From positions 62,001-126,000 of the forward strand of contig NZ_JACLAF010000012.1 in NCBI RefSeq assembly GCF_015355625.1: a DNA stretch of 64,000 nt. Reading direction: 5' to 3'. Of this stretch, positions 36,489-46,101 are shown one piece after another; within the stretch, counting starts at the first letter, position 1; every line of letters begins with the position of its first letter. The notes beneath the pieces are model-generated. The model was not told the origin of the DNA and made no database searches. It was given only the letters and a program-made list of their open reading frames with translations. The DNA is from Tamlana sp. I1. GTDB taxonomy: Bacteria; Bacteroidota; Bacteroidia; Flavobacteriales; Flavobacteriaceae. The position numbers and the translations under genes were made by a program.

Positions 36489-37496
36489 CTATTCATTCAT
36501 TATAATTAATTTGTTAAAATAAATATCCGCCTGTTGAGATAATTTATAACTTCCAATCCCTTTTTTATCTGTTAAACCTAAAAAACTATAAAGTGCCATT
36601 AAATAAAAAAAGCTGTATTCTGTCAATTTTAATTTTGTAATACTATTAATAGAACTTATTAAAAATTTGTAATTGAGAAAGTTCTGTTGTTTCCCATGAA
36701 ATACGAAACTCTTAAAAGTAACATATAAAAACCTTTTGAATGCTTTTTTTTGGTTACTATCAAGATTCCAATTCTTAGCTTTTTTTATAATTTCGATATA
36801 ACTTTCTAATACTTTACTATTATAAATTTCAATAGCTCCTTTTTTTTCATCAGAACTATTTCGGTAATAACTATCAATTTTATTTAACCTTTCTAAAACG
36901 ACCTTATTATTTAATAATAACCTAATATGAAAATCTACATCCTGAAATCGTTTTAGTTTTTCATCGAAAAATATATTCGTTAAAAAATGCCTATTCCATA
37001 AACCACTCATCGTATGCCATGGTAAATTGTAACTTAAAAACAGTAATAAATAATGATTTTGATTAACTTCGATTGGATCTTTATTTATCGATTTACCTAT
37101 TCCTAAAATAGGGTCCCATTTTGCCGTATCTGCAATTACGGCATTTACATTACTTTTTTTAAAAAAAACAGATAACCTTCCGTCCAAACAATTCCTATTT
37201 AAAAAATCATCTGAATCTAAAAACATGACATACTCCCCTTTACTCAACTCAAACCCATAATTTCGTGCCGCATTCCCTCCAGGCAAACGGTCGGCGGGGC
37301 GATGGTGGTATTGAAATCGGGCGTCTTTTTTGCAATAGGTTTCTAAAAGTTCGGCAGTATTATCGGTACTACCATCATCAACCACAATACATTCCCAATT
37401 TTGGTAGGTTTGTGCCAAAACAGAATCTAAGGTCTCGCCTATTAAATGGGTACGATTAAATGTAGGAATGATTATAGAAACAAGCGGGGTACTCAT
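36489..37496 (-). CDS. Glycosyltransferase family 2 protein
   Basis: A 335-aa GT-A glycosyltransferase: VSIIIPTFNRTHLIGETLDSVLAQTYQNWE at the N-terminus, VVDDGSTDNTAELLE, then GGNAARNYGFEL and the metal-binding MFLDSDDFLN near residue 95. The N-terminal part has higher GC and a more conserved look than its C-terminal half. It is the first gene of the downstream half of the minus-strand cluster, and its upstream side is the 37.6-38.6 kb repeat array. No convincing promoter of the TAnnTTTG type is visible directly before the start. Confidence 0.9.
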   Translation of the reverse strand: MSTPLVSIIIPTFNRTHLIGETLDSVLAQTYQNWECIVVDDGSTDNTAELLETYCKKDARFQYHHRPADRLPGGNAARNYGFELSKGEYVMFLDSDDFLNRNCLDGRLSVFFKKSNVNAVIADTAKWDPILGIGKSINKDPIEVNQNHYLLLFLSYNLPWHTMSGLWNRHFLTNIFFDEKLKRFQDVDFHIRLLLNNKVVLERLNKIDSYYRNSSDEKKGAIEIYNSKVLESYIEIIKKAKNWNLDSNQKKAFKRFLYVTFKSFVFHGKQQNFLNYKFLISSINSITKLKLTEYSFFYLMALYSFLGLTDKKGIGSYKLSQQADIYFNKLIIMNE

Positions 37497-37574
37497 AGTT
37501 TATGCGATATGGCTGCTAAAATATAAATTAATATTAAGAGTGCGTGGTTGTTGGTGTTAAAACCTGTTTTCTTT

Positions 37575-38560
37575 GTCATTCAGAACGGGCGCAGCGAAAG
37601 TGAAGAATCTTTAGCATACAAATTAAGATGCTTCAGTCCTACCTCCTTCTGCATGACAAATAACTGCTTATTCAAAACTGTTCTCGATACAATGCGTCTA
37701 TGAGCGCATCACTCGAACTGACATCGTGGTTTCTTTGTCATTCAGAACGGGCGCAGCGAAAGTGAAGAATCTTTAACATACAAATTTAAGATGCTTCAGT
37801 CCTTACCTCCTTCTGTATGACAAATAACTTCTTATTCAAATCTGTTCTCGATACAATGCTCCTATGGCGCATCACTCGAACTGACATCGTGATATTTTTG
37901 TCTCTTCGAGTGATTCCAATGAAACCACGATGCATATCGGGGTTTTATTGGAATTGTATCGAGAAGCTTTAACTCGATAATTTTATATGTAGTATTTCAT
38001 AAATCTGTTCTCGATACAATGCGCTTATGGTCGCATCACTCGAACTGACATCGTGTTTCTTTTTGTCATTCAGAACGGGCGCAGCGAAAGTGAAGAATCT
38101 TTAGCATACGAATTAAGATGCTTCAGTCCTACCTCCTTCTGCATGACAGATAACTTCTTATTCAAATCTGTTCTCGATACAATGCTCCTAAAGTCGCATC
38201 ACTCGAACTGACATCGCATTTATTTGTCACTTCGAGTGATTCCGATGAGACCGCGATGCATATCGGGGTTTTATTGGAATTGTATCGAGAAGCTTTAACT
38301 CGATAATTTTATATGTGGTATTTCATAAATCTGTTCTCGATACAATGCGCCTATGGGCGCATCACTCGAACTGACATCGTGGTTTTTTTTGTCTCTTCGA
38401 GTGATTCCAATGAAACCACGATGCATATCGGGGTTTTATTGGAATTGTATCGAGAAGCTTTAACTCGATAATTTTATATGTAGTATTTCATAAATCTGTT
38501 CTCGATACAATGCCCTATGGTCGCATCACTCGAACTGACATCGTGTTTTTTTTTGTCACT
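37575..38560. repeat. Composite palindromic array with a constant ~163-bp pitch
   Basis: Six family-A cores in reverse orientation begin CTGTTCTCGATACAATGC at 37678, 37842, 38005, 38168, 38331 and 38496, spaced 163-165 bp. Between them lie either family-B hairpins (GTCATTCAGAACGGGCGCAGCG at 37737 and 38065, plus one at 37575 before the first core) or family-A' hairpins (GTCTCTTCGAGTGATTCC-type, near 37901, 38227 and 38391). The A' element pairs TTCCAATGAAACC with GGTTTTATTGGAA. There is no coding capacity. Confidence 0.92.
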
Positions 38561-39021
38561 TAGAACGCTATCGAAATATTCATTCTACCCAAACCTAAAT
38601 ACCTCACCTATAACATATTCTACAAATAAAAAAACTTCAAATATTACTATAATGTCCAAAATCCATAGATAAACGAATAATATATCGTGTATTTTCTTTC
38701 AAATCACATTAAATATGGCCTTAAAAAGCATATTTGTTGTGTTTATTTCTAGATACTTAAAGAATTAAATAGCATAGACCAAAACTAGATAACAGCTAAA
38801 TACCTACAAACCAGCATCTTAAATTAAATATAATTCTGTCTAGTTTTTGTCTAGTTCAGTTTTATTTTGCCTCCTATCTCTATTTATATATTGCACACGT
38901 TGATTTTGCGAATACTTCAACAGCAGCGTTTTAATAAAGATAAATTATCAATAATTCGTCCTCTGTTTTAATAATCACAAAAAAAAACACCAACAATAAC
39001 TAAAAACTAAAATTCTAATTT
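38561..39021 (+). promoter_or_regulatory. Leader region of the GH86 gene with TCTAG-containing repeats
   Basis: No ORF is apparent in this 461-bp AT-rich stretch. GTCTAGTT occurs at 38838-38845 and again at 38849-38856, an 11-bp pitch, and an inverted copy AAAACTAGA lies at 38781-38789. This looks like an operator for a dimeric regulator placed 170-240 bp before the start codon. -7-like sequences (TTATTTTG near 38862, CATATTTG near 38729) are imperfect, so the transcription start is not assigned. Confidence 0.4.
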
Positions 39022-42000
39022 ATGCAACTTTTTACTAGAAAAGGTGCATTAGCCTCAACCTTGACACTTTTAGGTGTTAGCCTATTTGCACAGGTTGATG
39101 TGGATGTAAACCTTAACATGAAACACTCCGTAGACGGAGAATCAAGATTTGGACGTGAACGTCGTATGACGATTCACTCTTCTTTACCCGAAGGAGACTG
39201 GACAGGTCATGAAGACAAATTAAATTACCTTATTAACGATCTAGACGTTTACTTTGGCCGTGAAACAGGATCGGCAACCTGGAAAATGCACTATGTGGAA
39301 GAAGACCCAAACAAACCGGGTTGGGCAAATGAAGAGCAAATGAAGGTACATGGAAATGGTTTAAAACAATGGTACGAATCTGAAGACTTCGCCAATCGTC
39401 ATCAATACGAGGGTAAATCTCATATGATTATGGGGGTTAACGACCACACACCTATGTACCCTAATTTATCATGGCACCCTGGTTTTGGTAAAGGTGCAGG
39501 TGGTTGGTTTGTAAAAGACACCGATGCTGCGGCAGATTGGGTAGCTAAATATTTGGCAAATTATTATGCCCAAACTCCTGGACAAATTGGTGAAAAACTA
39601 CCAACCTATTGGGAAATTTATAATGAGCCCGATATGAATTACATGAACCCTTCTTTTGGTATGATTGTTTCTAGTATGGAGAAAAACTGGGAATATCACA
39701 AACTTGTCGCTCAAGACATTCGTGCAAAATTAGGTGCTAATGCTCCTAAAATTGGTGGAATGTGCTTAGGGCAACTCGATTTTTACAAACAAGATGGAAT
39801 ACCAAGTAGAACCGATGGTCAATTTTGGTATGATAACTCTAGCGCTGAAGCTAATTTGCTATACGACAACATGCTTTCTGGCGTAGGTAGTGGCATCCCA
39901 AACCCTGGGGTTGGTTTAGCCGTTTGGCCAAAAGCTTGGGAAAACAGAACCAAAGATTGGTGGCAATGGGATTATATGTACCAAGGCTTTATTGACTATA
40001 CGGGAGCTGATATGGATTTTTACGGCGTACACTTGTACGATTGGCCACAGGAAGATCCACAAAGAAACAAGGCAAACACCCGTTCAGGAGGTCATGTAGA
40101 AGCTATGTTGGACTTGTTTGAGTGGTATGACAACGAATTATTTGGACAAAAAAAGGATATTATAATGTCTGAATTTGGTACCGTTAATTCTGGAATGATT
40201 AACAAACCTGAATGGCGTGATGGGAAACGTGATTGGTTATACATTAAACCGTTTAACCAAATGATGATGCAATTTTTAGAACGTCCATCTCATGTGGTTT
40301 ATAGTATGCCTTTTGCACCTGTAAAAGCTGTTTGGGGCGCCTTTTTTGAAGGTAATAATGTAGTGCGCTATGACGGTGCAACACTAATGGAGCCTAAAGG
40401 ATCATGGACAGGAGACCCTAACACCTGGACGATGAACGAACCAACTGGTGGTTGGGAATGGTCTGGCCTTATTCACTTTTTTGAATTATGGAAAGATGTT
40501 GAAGGTACACGTATAGACACCAAAGCCAATGATATTGATGTACAGGTGGATGCTTACGTTAACGGCAAACACGTTTATGTTATTTTAAACAACTCGATAG
40601 ATGATAACAAATCAATTAACTTAAACACTTTTGGTTTATCAGGTAATAACATTGAAAACGTAGAGTTACGTCATATTTTTAAAGGTGATGCGGGTTACAC
40701 GCAATATACTGTTGCTAATATGACGACGGCACCTGCTCAAGTGACATTAAAACCAAACTCTACCATAGTTTTAGATTATACGTTTGCTAACGATGTGCTA
40801 ATCGATCAAGAATCGGAAGAAACAAAGTACATGAGTGCTCCACTTGCTGGAAATGCGAAAAACGATCGTGGTACGCAATTGTGTCATACCGCTTCAACCC
40901 CTAGTATTACAACTACCGTTTCTGGCGTAGTAAAACCTACACATGGGGAAGCCGTTATTAGAGTTGGAGGATTCTTCCCGAACCCTAACGATGGTAATCC
41001 TGGAATGAAAATTAAAAAGCTTACCGTAAACGGAAACGACGTTATTGTACAAGCCGATAATTATATTGCCAATACACGTGGTTATGGTTTAGGAAACTTT
41101 AAAGGTGCATGGTTTGGTGTTTTAGAACTAGAATGCCCTATTGAATATCTTCAAGATGGTAATAATACCGTAACTTTTGAAAGATATCAAGCGGCTGAGT
41201 TTACAACATTAATGATTCAGGTATTCGATATGACAACCGATCCGGGTAGAACCAATGGCGGTTCGCCAATTACTGGATTAGCATTTAATTCAGCTTCTGA
41301 AGATGTTATGAACGGAGAAACTCTAGGTTTAGCACCTATATTTACTCCTGAAGATGCTTCAGATAAAGGTTTAACTTGGACGTCATCTAATGAAGCCGTG
41401 GCTACTGTCGATGAAAACGGCATAGTAACAGCTGTGGCAGACTCTGGTAGCACAACTATAACAGCTACAAGTACGGCAAATAGCTCGATTACTGCTACCA
41501 TCACTATTAATGCTATACCTTATCAAGCTTCAACAGTAACAGCTATTTCAATAATTGAAGGTGCTTCTATTACTGTTCAGCACTATACTAATACGAATTT
41601 GAATGTTGAATTCACCCCTACACCAACTGTGGCTCCAGAAGTGGAATGGACAACTTCAGATGAAAGCGTTGTGGAAATTGTTTCTAACGGAACCATTATT
41701 GGTAAAAAAGTAGGTGAAACAGCAACTATTACAGCTACTGTAAAAGGCACAAACATTAAAGATGATATTGTTGTTACCGTTGGTATTGCTGGGCAAGAGA
41801 CCATTTTCTGTGATGCGTTGCCTACTGATTTTGATGCAACTACTAATATCGACTTTACAGCCAACGTTAATATCGATGGAGCTCGTGAGTTATATATTGC
41901 ACTAGTTAAGGGTGCCGATGTTTTAGCAAGTAACACGATTAACATAAATGCTCAAGGTTTAGAAACCGTTCCTGTGTCTTTCTCTTTAGCCAATGCACCA

Positions 42001-43041
42001 GCACCTGGTACGGGTTATAAATTACGTGCTGAGTTGACTCATGGCACCACAATTATCTCTACATGTGATAATGACATAACAATTAATCAGCCTACAATGA
42101 TTACAAGTGTAACGGTGTCGCCAAGCTCTGCTTATGCGGTTACATCGGATGCTATACAATTATCGGCAAAGGTTTTACCTGCAAATGCAAGTAATAAAAC
42201 AATTAATTGGTCGACTTCTAATGCTAATATCGCTACCGTTGATGCTAACGGACTAGTTACAGCCATTACAGAAGGCGCAGTTACTATTACTGCAACGGCT
42301 GTAGATGGTGGTTTGCAAGACACAAGTACCATTACTTTTGTTGATCCTAGTAATAGTTTAGTTATTGAAGCTGAAGATTTAACCAACACAGGAGGTACAG
42401 AAGATGATAGCTCTTGGGGAGGCCCAGGATTAGGATTTAGAGTAAATGGCGATTGGATTGACTATGGCAACACTGGCGATTGGGCTGAATACACCGTAAA
42501 CATCCCAGAAACAGGCTATTATCAAGTAACCTACCATTATGCCACACCTGGAAGTAATACTGAAGTTACGGGAACCATAAATGGCACCGATTTCTCTACC
42601 GACACTTTTGCAACTACAGGTGCATGGACAACTCCAGGCACACATATTGCTTGTGCACCAATGCAAGTTAGCGCAGGTAGCCATACTTTCAAAATTACTG
42701 CTTCTGGTGCCGATGTTTGGCAATGGAACATGGATAAAATAGAGTTAATTAAAGTCACTAGCGATCATGCTGCAAATATGACCTGTGGTACTTTATCTGT
42801 GGATGACCATGAGGCAAAAACAGTGCGTTTTTATCCGAATCCAGCATCAGATGTGTTAAACATTTCAAATCTAGATGGTTCTGAAAAAATAACGGTTTAC
42901 GATTTTACAGGCAGACATATAAGCACATTAAATGCTAGTAAAACCATCAATATTAGTCATATCCCTGCTGGCGCATATGTGATTCATATCGTTGGAGACC
43001 ACACGAGTTTTGCTGAAACTTTAATTATTAATCGTAATTAA
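39022..43041 (+). CDS. Secreted GH86-type beta-agarase/porphyranase with Ig-like, CBM6-like and T9SS sorting domains
   Basis: A 1339-aa extracellular enzyme. A signal peptide (about 1-23) leads to a GH86-like catalytic region (about 25-600) starting with KHSVDGESRFGRERRMTIH and DLDVYFGRETG. Clan GH-A candidates are E202 in IYNEPD (acid/base) and E384 in MSEFG (nucleophile). After a beta-sandwich come bacterial Ig-like (Big_2) repeats near 749-835, 845-930 and 1025-1110, a CBM6-like module near 1112-1247 (IEAEDL, DWAEYTV), and a C-terminal type A sorting domain from about 1267 (VRFYPNPASD). Agarose or porphyran is the expected substrate. It lies opposite to the polysaccharide operon and splits it; no SusC/SusD genes adjoin it. 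Confidence 0.82.
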   Translation: MQLFTRKGALASTLTLLGVSLFAQVDVDVNLNMKHSVDGESRFGRERRMTIHSSLPEGDWTGHEDKLNYLINDLDVYFGRETGSATWKMHYVEEDPNKPGWANEEQMKVHGNGLKQWYESEDFANRHQYEGKSHMIMGVNDHTPMYPNLSWHPGFGKGAGGWFVKDTDAAADWVAKYLANYYAQTPGQIGEKLPTYWEIYNEPDMNYMNPSFGMIVSSMEKNWEYHKLVAQDIRAKLGANAPKIGGMCLGQLDFYKQDGIPSRTDGQFWYDNSSAEANLLYDNMLSGVGSGIPNPGVGLAVWPKAWENRTKDWWQWDYMYQGFIDYTGADMDFYGVHLYDWPQEDPQRNKANTRSGGHVEAMLDLFEWYDNELFGQKKDIIMSEFGTVNSGMINKPEWRDGKRDWLYIKPFNQMMMQFLERPSHVVYSMPFAPVKAVWGAFFEGNNVVRYDGATLMEPKGSWTGDPNTWTMNEPTGGWEWSGLIHFFELWKDVEGTRIDTKANDIDVQVDAYVNGKHVYVILNNSIDDNKSINLNTFGLSGNNIENVELRHIFKGDAGYTQYTVANMTTAPAQVTLKPNSTIVLDYTFANDVLIDQESEETKYMSAPLAGNAKNDRGTQLCHTASTPSITTTVSGVVKPTHGEAVIRVGGFFPNPNDGNPGMKIKKLTVNGNDVIVQADNYIANTRGYGLGNFKGAWFGVLELECPIEYLQDGNNTVTFERYQAAEFTTLMIQVFDMTTDPGRTNGGSPITGLAFNSASEDVMNGETLGLAPIFTPEDASDKGLTWTSSNEAVATVDENGIVTAVADSGSTTITATSTANSSITATITINAIPYQASTVTAISIIEGASITVQHYTNTNLNVEFTPTPTVAPEVEWTTSDESVVEIVSNGTIIGKKVGETATITATVKGTNIKDDIVVTVGIAGQETIFCDALPTDFDATTNIDFTANVNIDGARELYIALVKGADVLASNTININAQGLETVPVSFSLANAPAPGTGYKLRAELTHGTTIISTCDNDITINQPTMITSVTVSPSSAYAVTSDAIQLSAKVLPANASNKTINWSTSNANIATVDANGLVTAITEGAVTITATAVDGGLQDTSTITFVDPSNSLVIEAEDLTNTGGTEDDSSWGGPGLGFRVNGDWIDYGNTGDWAEYTVNIPETGYYQVTYHYATPGSNTEVTGTINGTDFSTDTFATTGAWTTPGTHIACAPMQVSAGSHTFKITASGADVWQWNMDKIELIKVTSDHAANMTCGTLSVDDHEAKTVRFYPNPASDVLNISNLDGSEKITVYDFTGRHISTLNASKTINISHIPAGAYVIHIVGDHTSFAETLIINRN

Positions 43042-43076
43042 TAGTTTAAAGAACACTTTAAAAACCATTACAGTTT

Positions 43077-43114
43077 TAAAATCTCAGGTTAATTTTTAAT
43101 CTGAGATTTTTTTT
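43077..43114. terminator. Intrinsic terminator between the GH86 gene and the convergent GT2 gene
   Basis: AAAATCTCAG at 43077 pairs with CTGAGATTTT ending near 43110, with a short AT-rich loop and a run of eight T on the plus strand. It is placed 35 bp after the GH86 stop. Confidence 0.8.
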
Positions 43115-43119
43115 GTCGA

Positions 43120-44052
43120 TTACAGCCCTAAATAATGTGCAGATTTCGTTGCATTGATTACTCTACTGTTCAATATTTCAGATTTAGCGTGCATCATCAA
43201 TTTTAAAGTTTTCTTTTGATGAGCTACGCGTTGAAATCGTCCTTGAAGCATTAATTTAAAAATTGCTTTTTTTAGCTTTAATATATCTTTATCAATTTCT
43301 ATAGGTGTCAATAAATTAGCATGTTTTAATTTAAACGAACGAATTACAGCACTATAATATGCTTCACTAAATTCTACAACCTTGCTTTTTTTTCGATCAC
43401 CTCTATCGTGAATAATATAACTTTTTGGTAAAACTCCTATTTTAAAACCGTGATACAAGACACGCTGACAATAGTTATCATCTTCTCCATAATGAAAAAA
43501 CAAAGGATCAAAGCCACCAATAGTTTCTAAACATTTTTTTGAAATTAGCCAAGCTGCAGCATTTACAAACGGAACATCATAAACCTCTTGAATAGGGTTT
43601 CCTAAAACAAAATCGGAATAGAACTGTCCTGTTTTTTCTTTAAACATATAATTAGAAAAATTATGATCTAATCTTTTTGAATCCCCTGTGATATGTAGCG
43701 GACTTAGAATGCCGTAGGCTTCATTTTTTTTATGAAACCCGATTAGTTCTTCCAAAACAGAATCAACCAAATAAGCATCTTGATTCAATAAAAACACATA
43801 ATCTGCGCCTTGACCTAAAGCATGCCTTATTCCAATATTATTGGCTTGACCAAAACCTTTATTTTCATTTTGCTCTAAAAGCGTTACTTCAGGAAAATGT
43901 TTTTTTATATAATGAACTGTCCCATCCGTGGAGGCATTATCAACTACTACAACTGGGTAATTATCACAACTCTTCAAACATTTAGGAAGCCATGGCATGC
44001 CGTTGTATGTTACAATTATAACTGTTACGCTTTTATTCATGCTCACAAACAA
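43120..44052 (-). CDS. Glycosyltransferase family 2 protein (rhamnosyltransferase-like)
   Basis: A 310-aa GT-A enzyme: VIIVTYNGMPWLPKCLKS, VVVDNASTDGTVHYIK, ENKGFGQANNIGIRHAL and LLNQDAYL (DxD-like), followed by GGFDPLFFHYGEDDNYCQRVLYHG near residue 205. This motif series is typical of WcaA/RfbF-like rhamnosyl- or galactofuranosyl-type transferases. It overlaps the upstream methyltransferase gene by 20 bp. It is the last gene of the upstream half of the cluster, converging on the GH86 gene. Confidence 0.9.
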   Translation of the reverse strand: MFVSMNKSVTVIIVTYNGMPWLPKCLKSCDNYPVVVVDNASTDGTVHYIKKHFPEVTLLEQNENKGFGQANNIGIRHALGQGADYVFLLNQDAYLVDSVLEELIGFHKKNEAYGILSPLHITGDSKRLDHNFSNYMFKEKTGQFYSDFVLGNPIQEVYDVPFVNAAAWLISKKCLETIGGFDPLFFHYGEDDNYCQRVLYHGFKIGVLPKSYIIHDRGDRKKSKVVEFSEAYYSAVIRSFKLKHANLLTPIEIDKDILKLKKAIFKLMLQGRFQRVAHQKKTLKLMMHAKSEILNSRVINATKSAHYLGL

Positions 44053-44692
44053 TTATATGTTGAAAAGTTACCCAATCCTTATTTATTTTTCTTAATACTT
44101 TATAAGGCCATTTAAATTTAGAACCGATAGCATCTCTTGATCTATATTTTCGTTCATAAGAAACAACCTTTAATTTTGAATTAGAAACTAAAGAAAAGGC
44201 ATCTTTTCTTGTAAACCATCTTAAATGGGTGGCGTCAAAGATCCCTCTAGGGTTTTGAGGCCAAGTTCCTTTTATATAAACTTGAATAAACAATTCTAGA
44301 TGACCAACATTTGGTAAAGAAATAATAATCTTTCCCTTAGGTTTTAATTTTTGTTTTAATGTTGCAAGAACGTGTTGCGGATTATAAAGATGCTCAAGTA
44401 TATCACCAAAAAGGATAAAATCATATTGCTCATCCAAATCTAAAATAGATTTAATAAATATATCTTGATTTAGGTCACCACATAACACTTTAGAATTGGT
44501 TTTAGCAGCAATTTTAGCCATATCTGCATCGAATTCAATTCCTGTTACCGAAGACACTTTTCCATTATCAAGTAAAAACTGTCCATTAACGCCAGTAGCA
44601 CAACCTACATCCAATACAACATGCTGACCATTTGGAATAAATTTCAACAAATCACTCCTTAATCCAATATATGAATTATTAAACCCTGCCAT
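44033..44692 (-). CDS. Class I SAM-dependent methyltransferase (UbiE/SmtA-like)
   Basis: A 219-aa methyltransferase with the SAM motif HVVLDVGCATGVNGQFLLDNG near residue 23, IEFDADMAKIA as the acidic second motif, and FILFGDILEHLYNPQHVLATLKQKLKPKGKIIISLPN near 90. Such enzymes in O-antigen loci commonly methylate sugars or cap the chain. Placement directly after Wzt, whose C-terminal domain recognises a capped chain end in related systems, makes a capping role attractive but unproven. It starts 9 bp from the wzt stop. Confidence 0.85.
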   Translation of the reverse strand: MAGFNNSYIGLRSDLLKFIPNGQHVVLDVGCATGVNGQFLLDNGKVSSVTGIEFDADMAKIAAKTNSKVLCGDLNQDIFIKSILDLDEQYDFILFGDILEHLYNPQHVLATLKQKLKPKGKIIISLPNVGHLELFIQVYIKGTWPQNPRGIFDATHLRWFTRKDAFSLVSNSKLKVVSYERKYRSRDAIGSKFKWPYKVLRKINKDWVTFQHIIVCEHE

Positions 44693-44701
44693 TAGCTCTA
44701 A

Positions 44702-45982
44702 TTATCTTTTAATAATAATTTCTGACGGAAAAAATAAATTTCCCCATCCTTTATTCCATTTTGAAATATAATCGCCATCACTTTCTAATTGAAAAATTTC
44801 AAACGCAATTGCCTGGTATGCATGGTCTAACATTTCCAAATTAGAATCTTCTATTCGACCACTAGATAATGCTATATTTAAATAATAAACACCAACAGAT
44901 AAATTATGGTTATTAATATTTAACTCTATAATATTTTCTCCTCGCTTAACTTTCACCGAAGATGAAAAAAAGGAACCTATCCTTGTATCATCAATACCAC
45001 ATATAGAACCTGTTATACAAATATTTTGAGCATAATCTTCCTTCACATTAAAATACAAGTCAAACTTTAATTCGCCTCTAATAGTTGTTTTATCTTTAAT
45101 AGCCACTATTTTAATAAGCTCAAAGTTTTCATGTCCCCCACTTCTTCTGTGGGTTTTATCAAACACCACTTCTTTTTTTCCAATAGTATTCGCTTCAGAA
45201 ATGTAAAAATCTACCGCCGCATCCACACCGCCTTCAAAAACAGTTTTACCATGTTCTAAAACAATGGCTCGTGTGCACAAACTTTTTACAGCAGCCATAT
45301 TATGACTCACAAACAAAACCGTACGCCCCTCGCCTTGGCTAATATCCTGCATTTTTCCAATGGCTTTCTTTTGAAATTCGGCATCGCCTACTGCAAGAAC
45401 CTCATCTATCACCAAAATTTCGGGTTCTAAAAAAGCGGCTACCGCAAAAGCCAAACGCACCGTCATTCCTGAAGAATAACGCTTAACAGGCGTATCGATA
45501 TAACGTTCGCAACCTGAAAACGCGATAATCTCATCAATTTTTGAAGCGATTTCTTTTTTGGTCATCCCCAAAATAGCACCGTTTAAAAAGATGTTTTCTC
45601 TTCCTGTCATTTCACCATGAAACCCTGTACCTACTTCTAAAAGGGATGCAATACGGCCTTTGGTTTTAATTTCGCCTGTAGTAGGACTGGTGACTTTAGA
45701 GAGTATTTTTAATAGGGTAGATTTCCCTGCTCCATTTTTACCTATAATGCCAAGAACTTCTCCGCGTTTAACTTCAAAATTTATGTCTTTTAATGCCCAA
45801 ACATAATCTGAATCTCCTTTTCTGCTTCGGTCGTTAGTTTCTCCAATTTTTAAATAAGGATCTTCTTTTCCGCGTACGCGATACCACCAACGATTTAAAT
45901 CGTGACTAATCGTACCCGTTCCTATAAGACCTAAACGGTATTGTTTGCTTATATTTTCGGCTTTTAGAATAATGTCGCGCAT
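44702..45982 (-). CDS. wzt: Polysaccharide ABC exporter ATPase with C-terminal Wzt-type extension
   Basis: Energises polysaccharide transport with the Wzm permease. The ATPase (about 1-265) has Walker A GKNGAGKSTLL near residue 80, the signature YSSGMTVRLAFAVAAF near 171, and Walker B EILVIDEVLAVGD. A further 160 residues form a beta-rich extension like the Wzt C-terminal domain, which in O9a-type systems binds the capped end of the glycan. At 426 aa the length fits that class. Three GGTTTTT heptads stand just upstream of the start. Confidence 0.92.
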   Translation of the reverse strand: MRDIILKAENISKQYRLGLIGTGTISHDLNRWWYRVRGKEDPYLKIGETNDRSRKGDSDYVWALKDINFEVKRGEVLGIIGKNGAGKSTLLKILSKVTSPTTGEIKTKGRIASLLEVGTGFHGEMTGRENIFLNGAILGMTKKEIASKIDEIIAFSGCERYIDTPVKRYSSGMTVRLAFAVAAFLEPEILVIDEVLAVGDAEFQKKAIGKMQDISQGEGRTVLFVSHNMAAVKSLCTRAIVLEHGKTVFEGGVDAAVDFYISEANTIGKKEVVFDKTHRRSGGHENFELIKIVAIKDKTTIRGELKFDLYFNVKEDYAQNICITGSICGIDDTRIGSFFSSSVKVKRGENIIELNINNHNLSVGVYYLNIALSSGRIEDSNLEMLDHAYQAIAFEIFQLESDGDYISKWNKGWGNLFFPSEIIIKR

Positions 45983-45985
45983 TGG

Positions 45986-46101
45986 GGTTTTTGGTTTTTG
46001 GTTTTTGGTTAAAAAATATAAATAGAATTTATATTTTTTTAATATTCTCTTTTAACATTATATAACGTTCTAACTCTATAACTTTATAACTTTTAACCCT
46101 T
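45986..46101. repeat. Short low-complexity 7-8-bp repeats between wzm and wzt
   Basis: GGTTTTT occurs three times in tandem at 45986-46006. Just past the wzm stop, 46063-46101 read on the minus strand is a degenerate series of GTTATAA/GTTATAGA-like 7-8-mers. These resemble the heptad arrays behind other genes but are less regular. Confidence 0.5.

Noticed and set aside
41217-42758. Several antisense ORFs within the GH86 gene
   Set aside because: They are mirror frames of the Ig-like and CBM6-like repeats, where codon composition leaves few stops; the plus-strand protein is clearly real.
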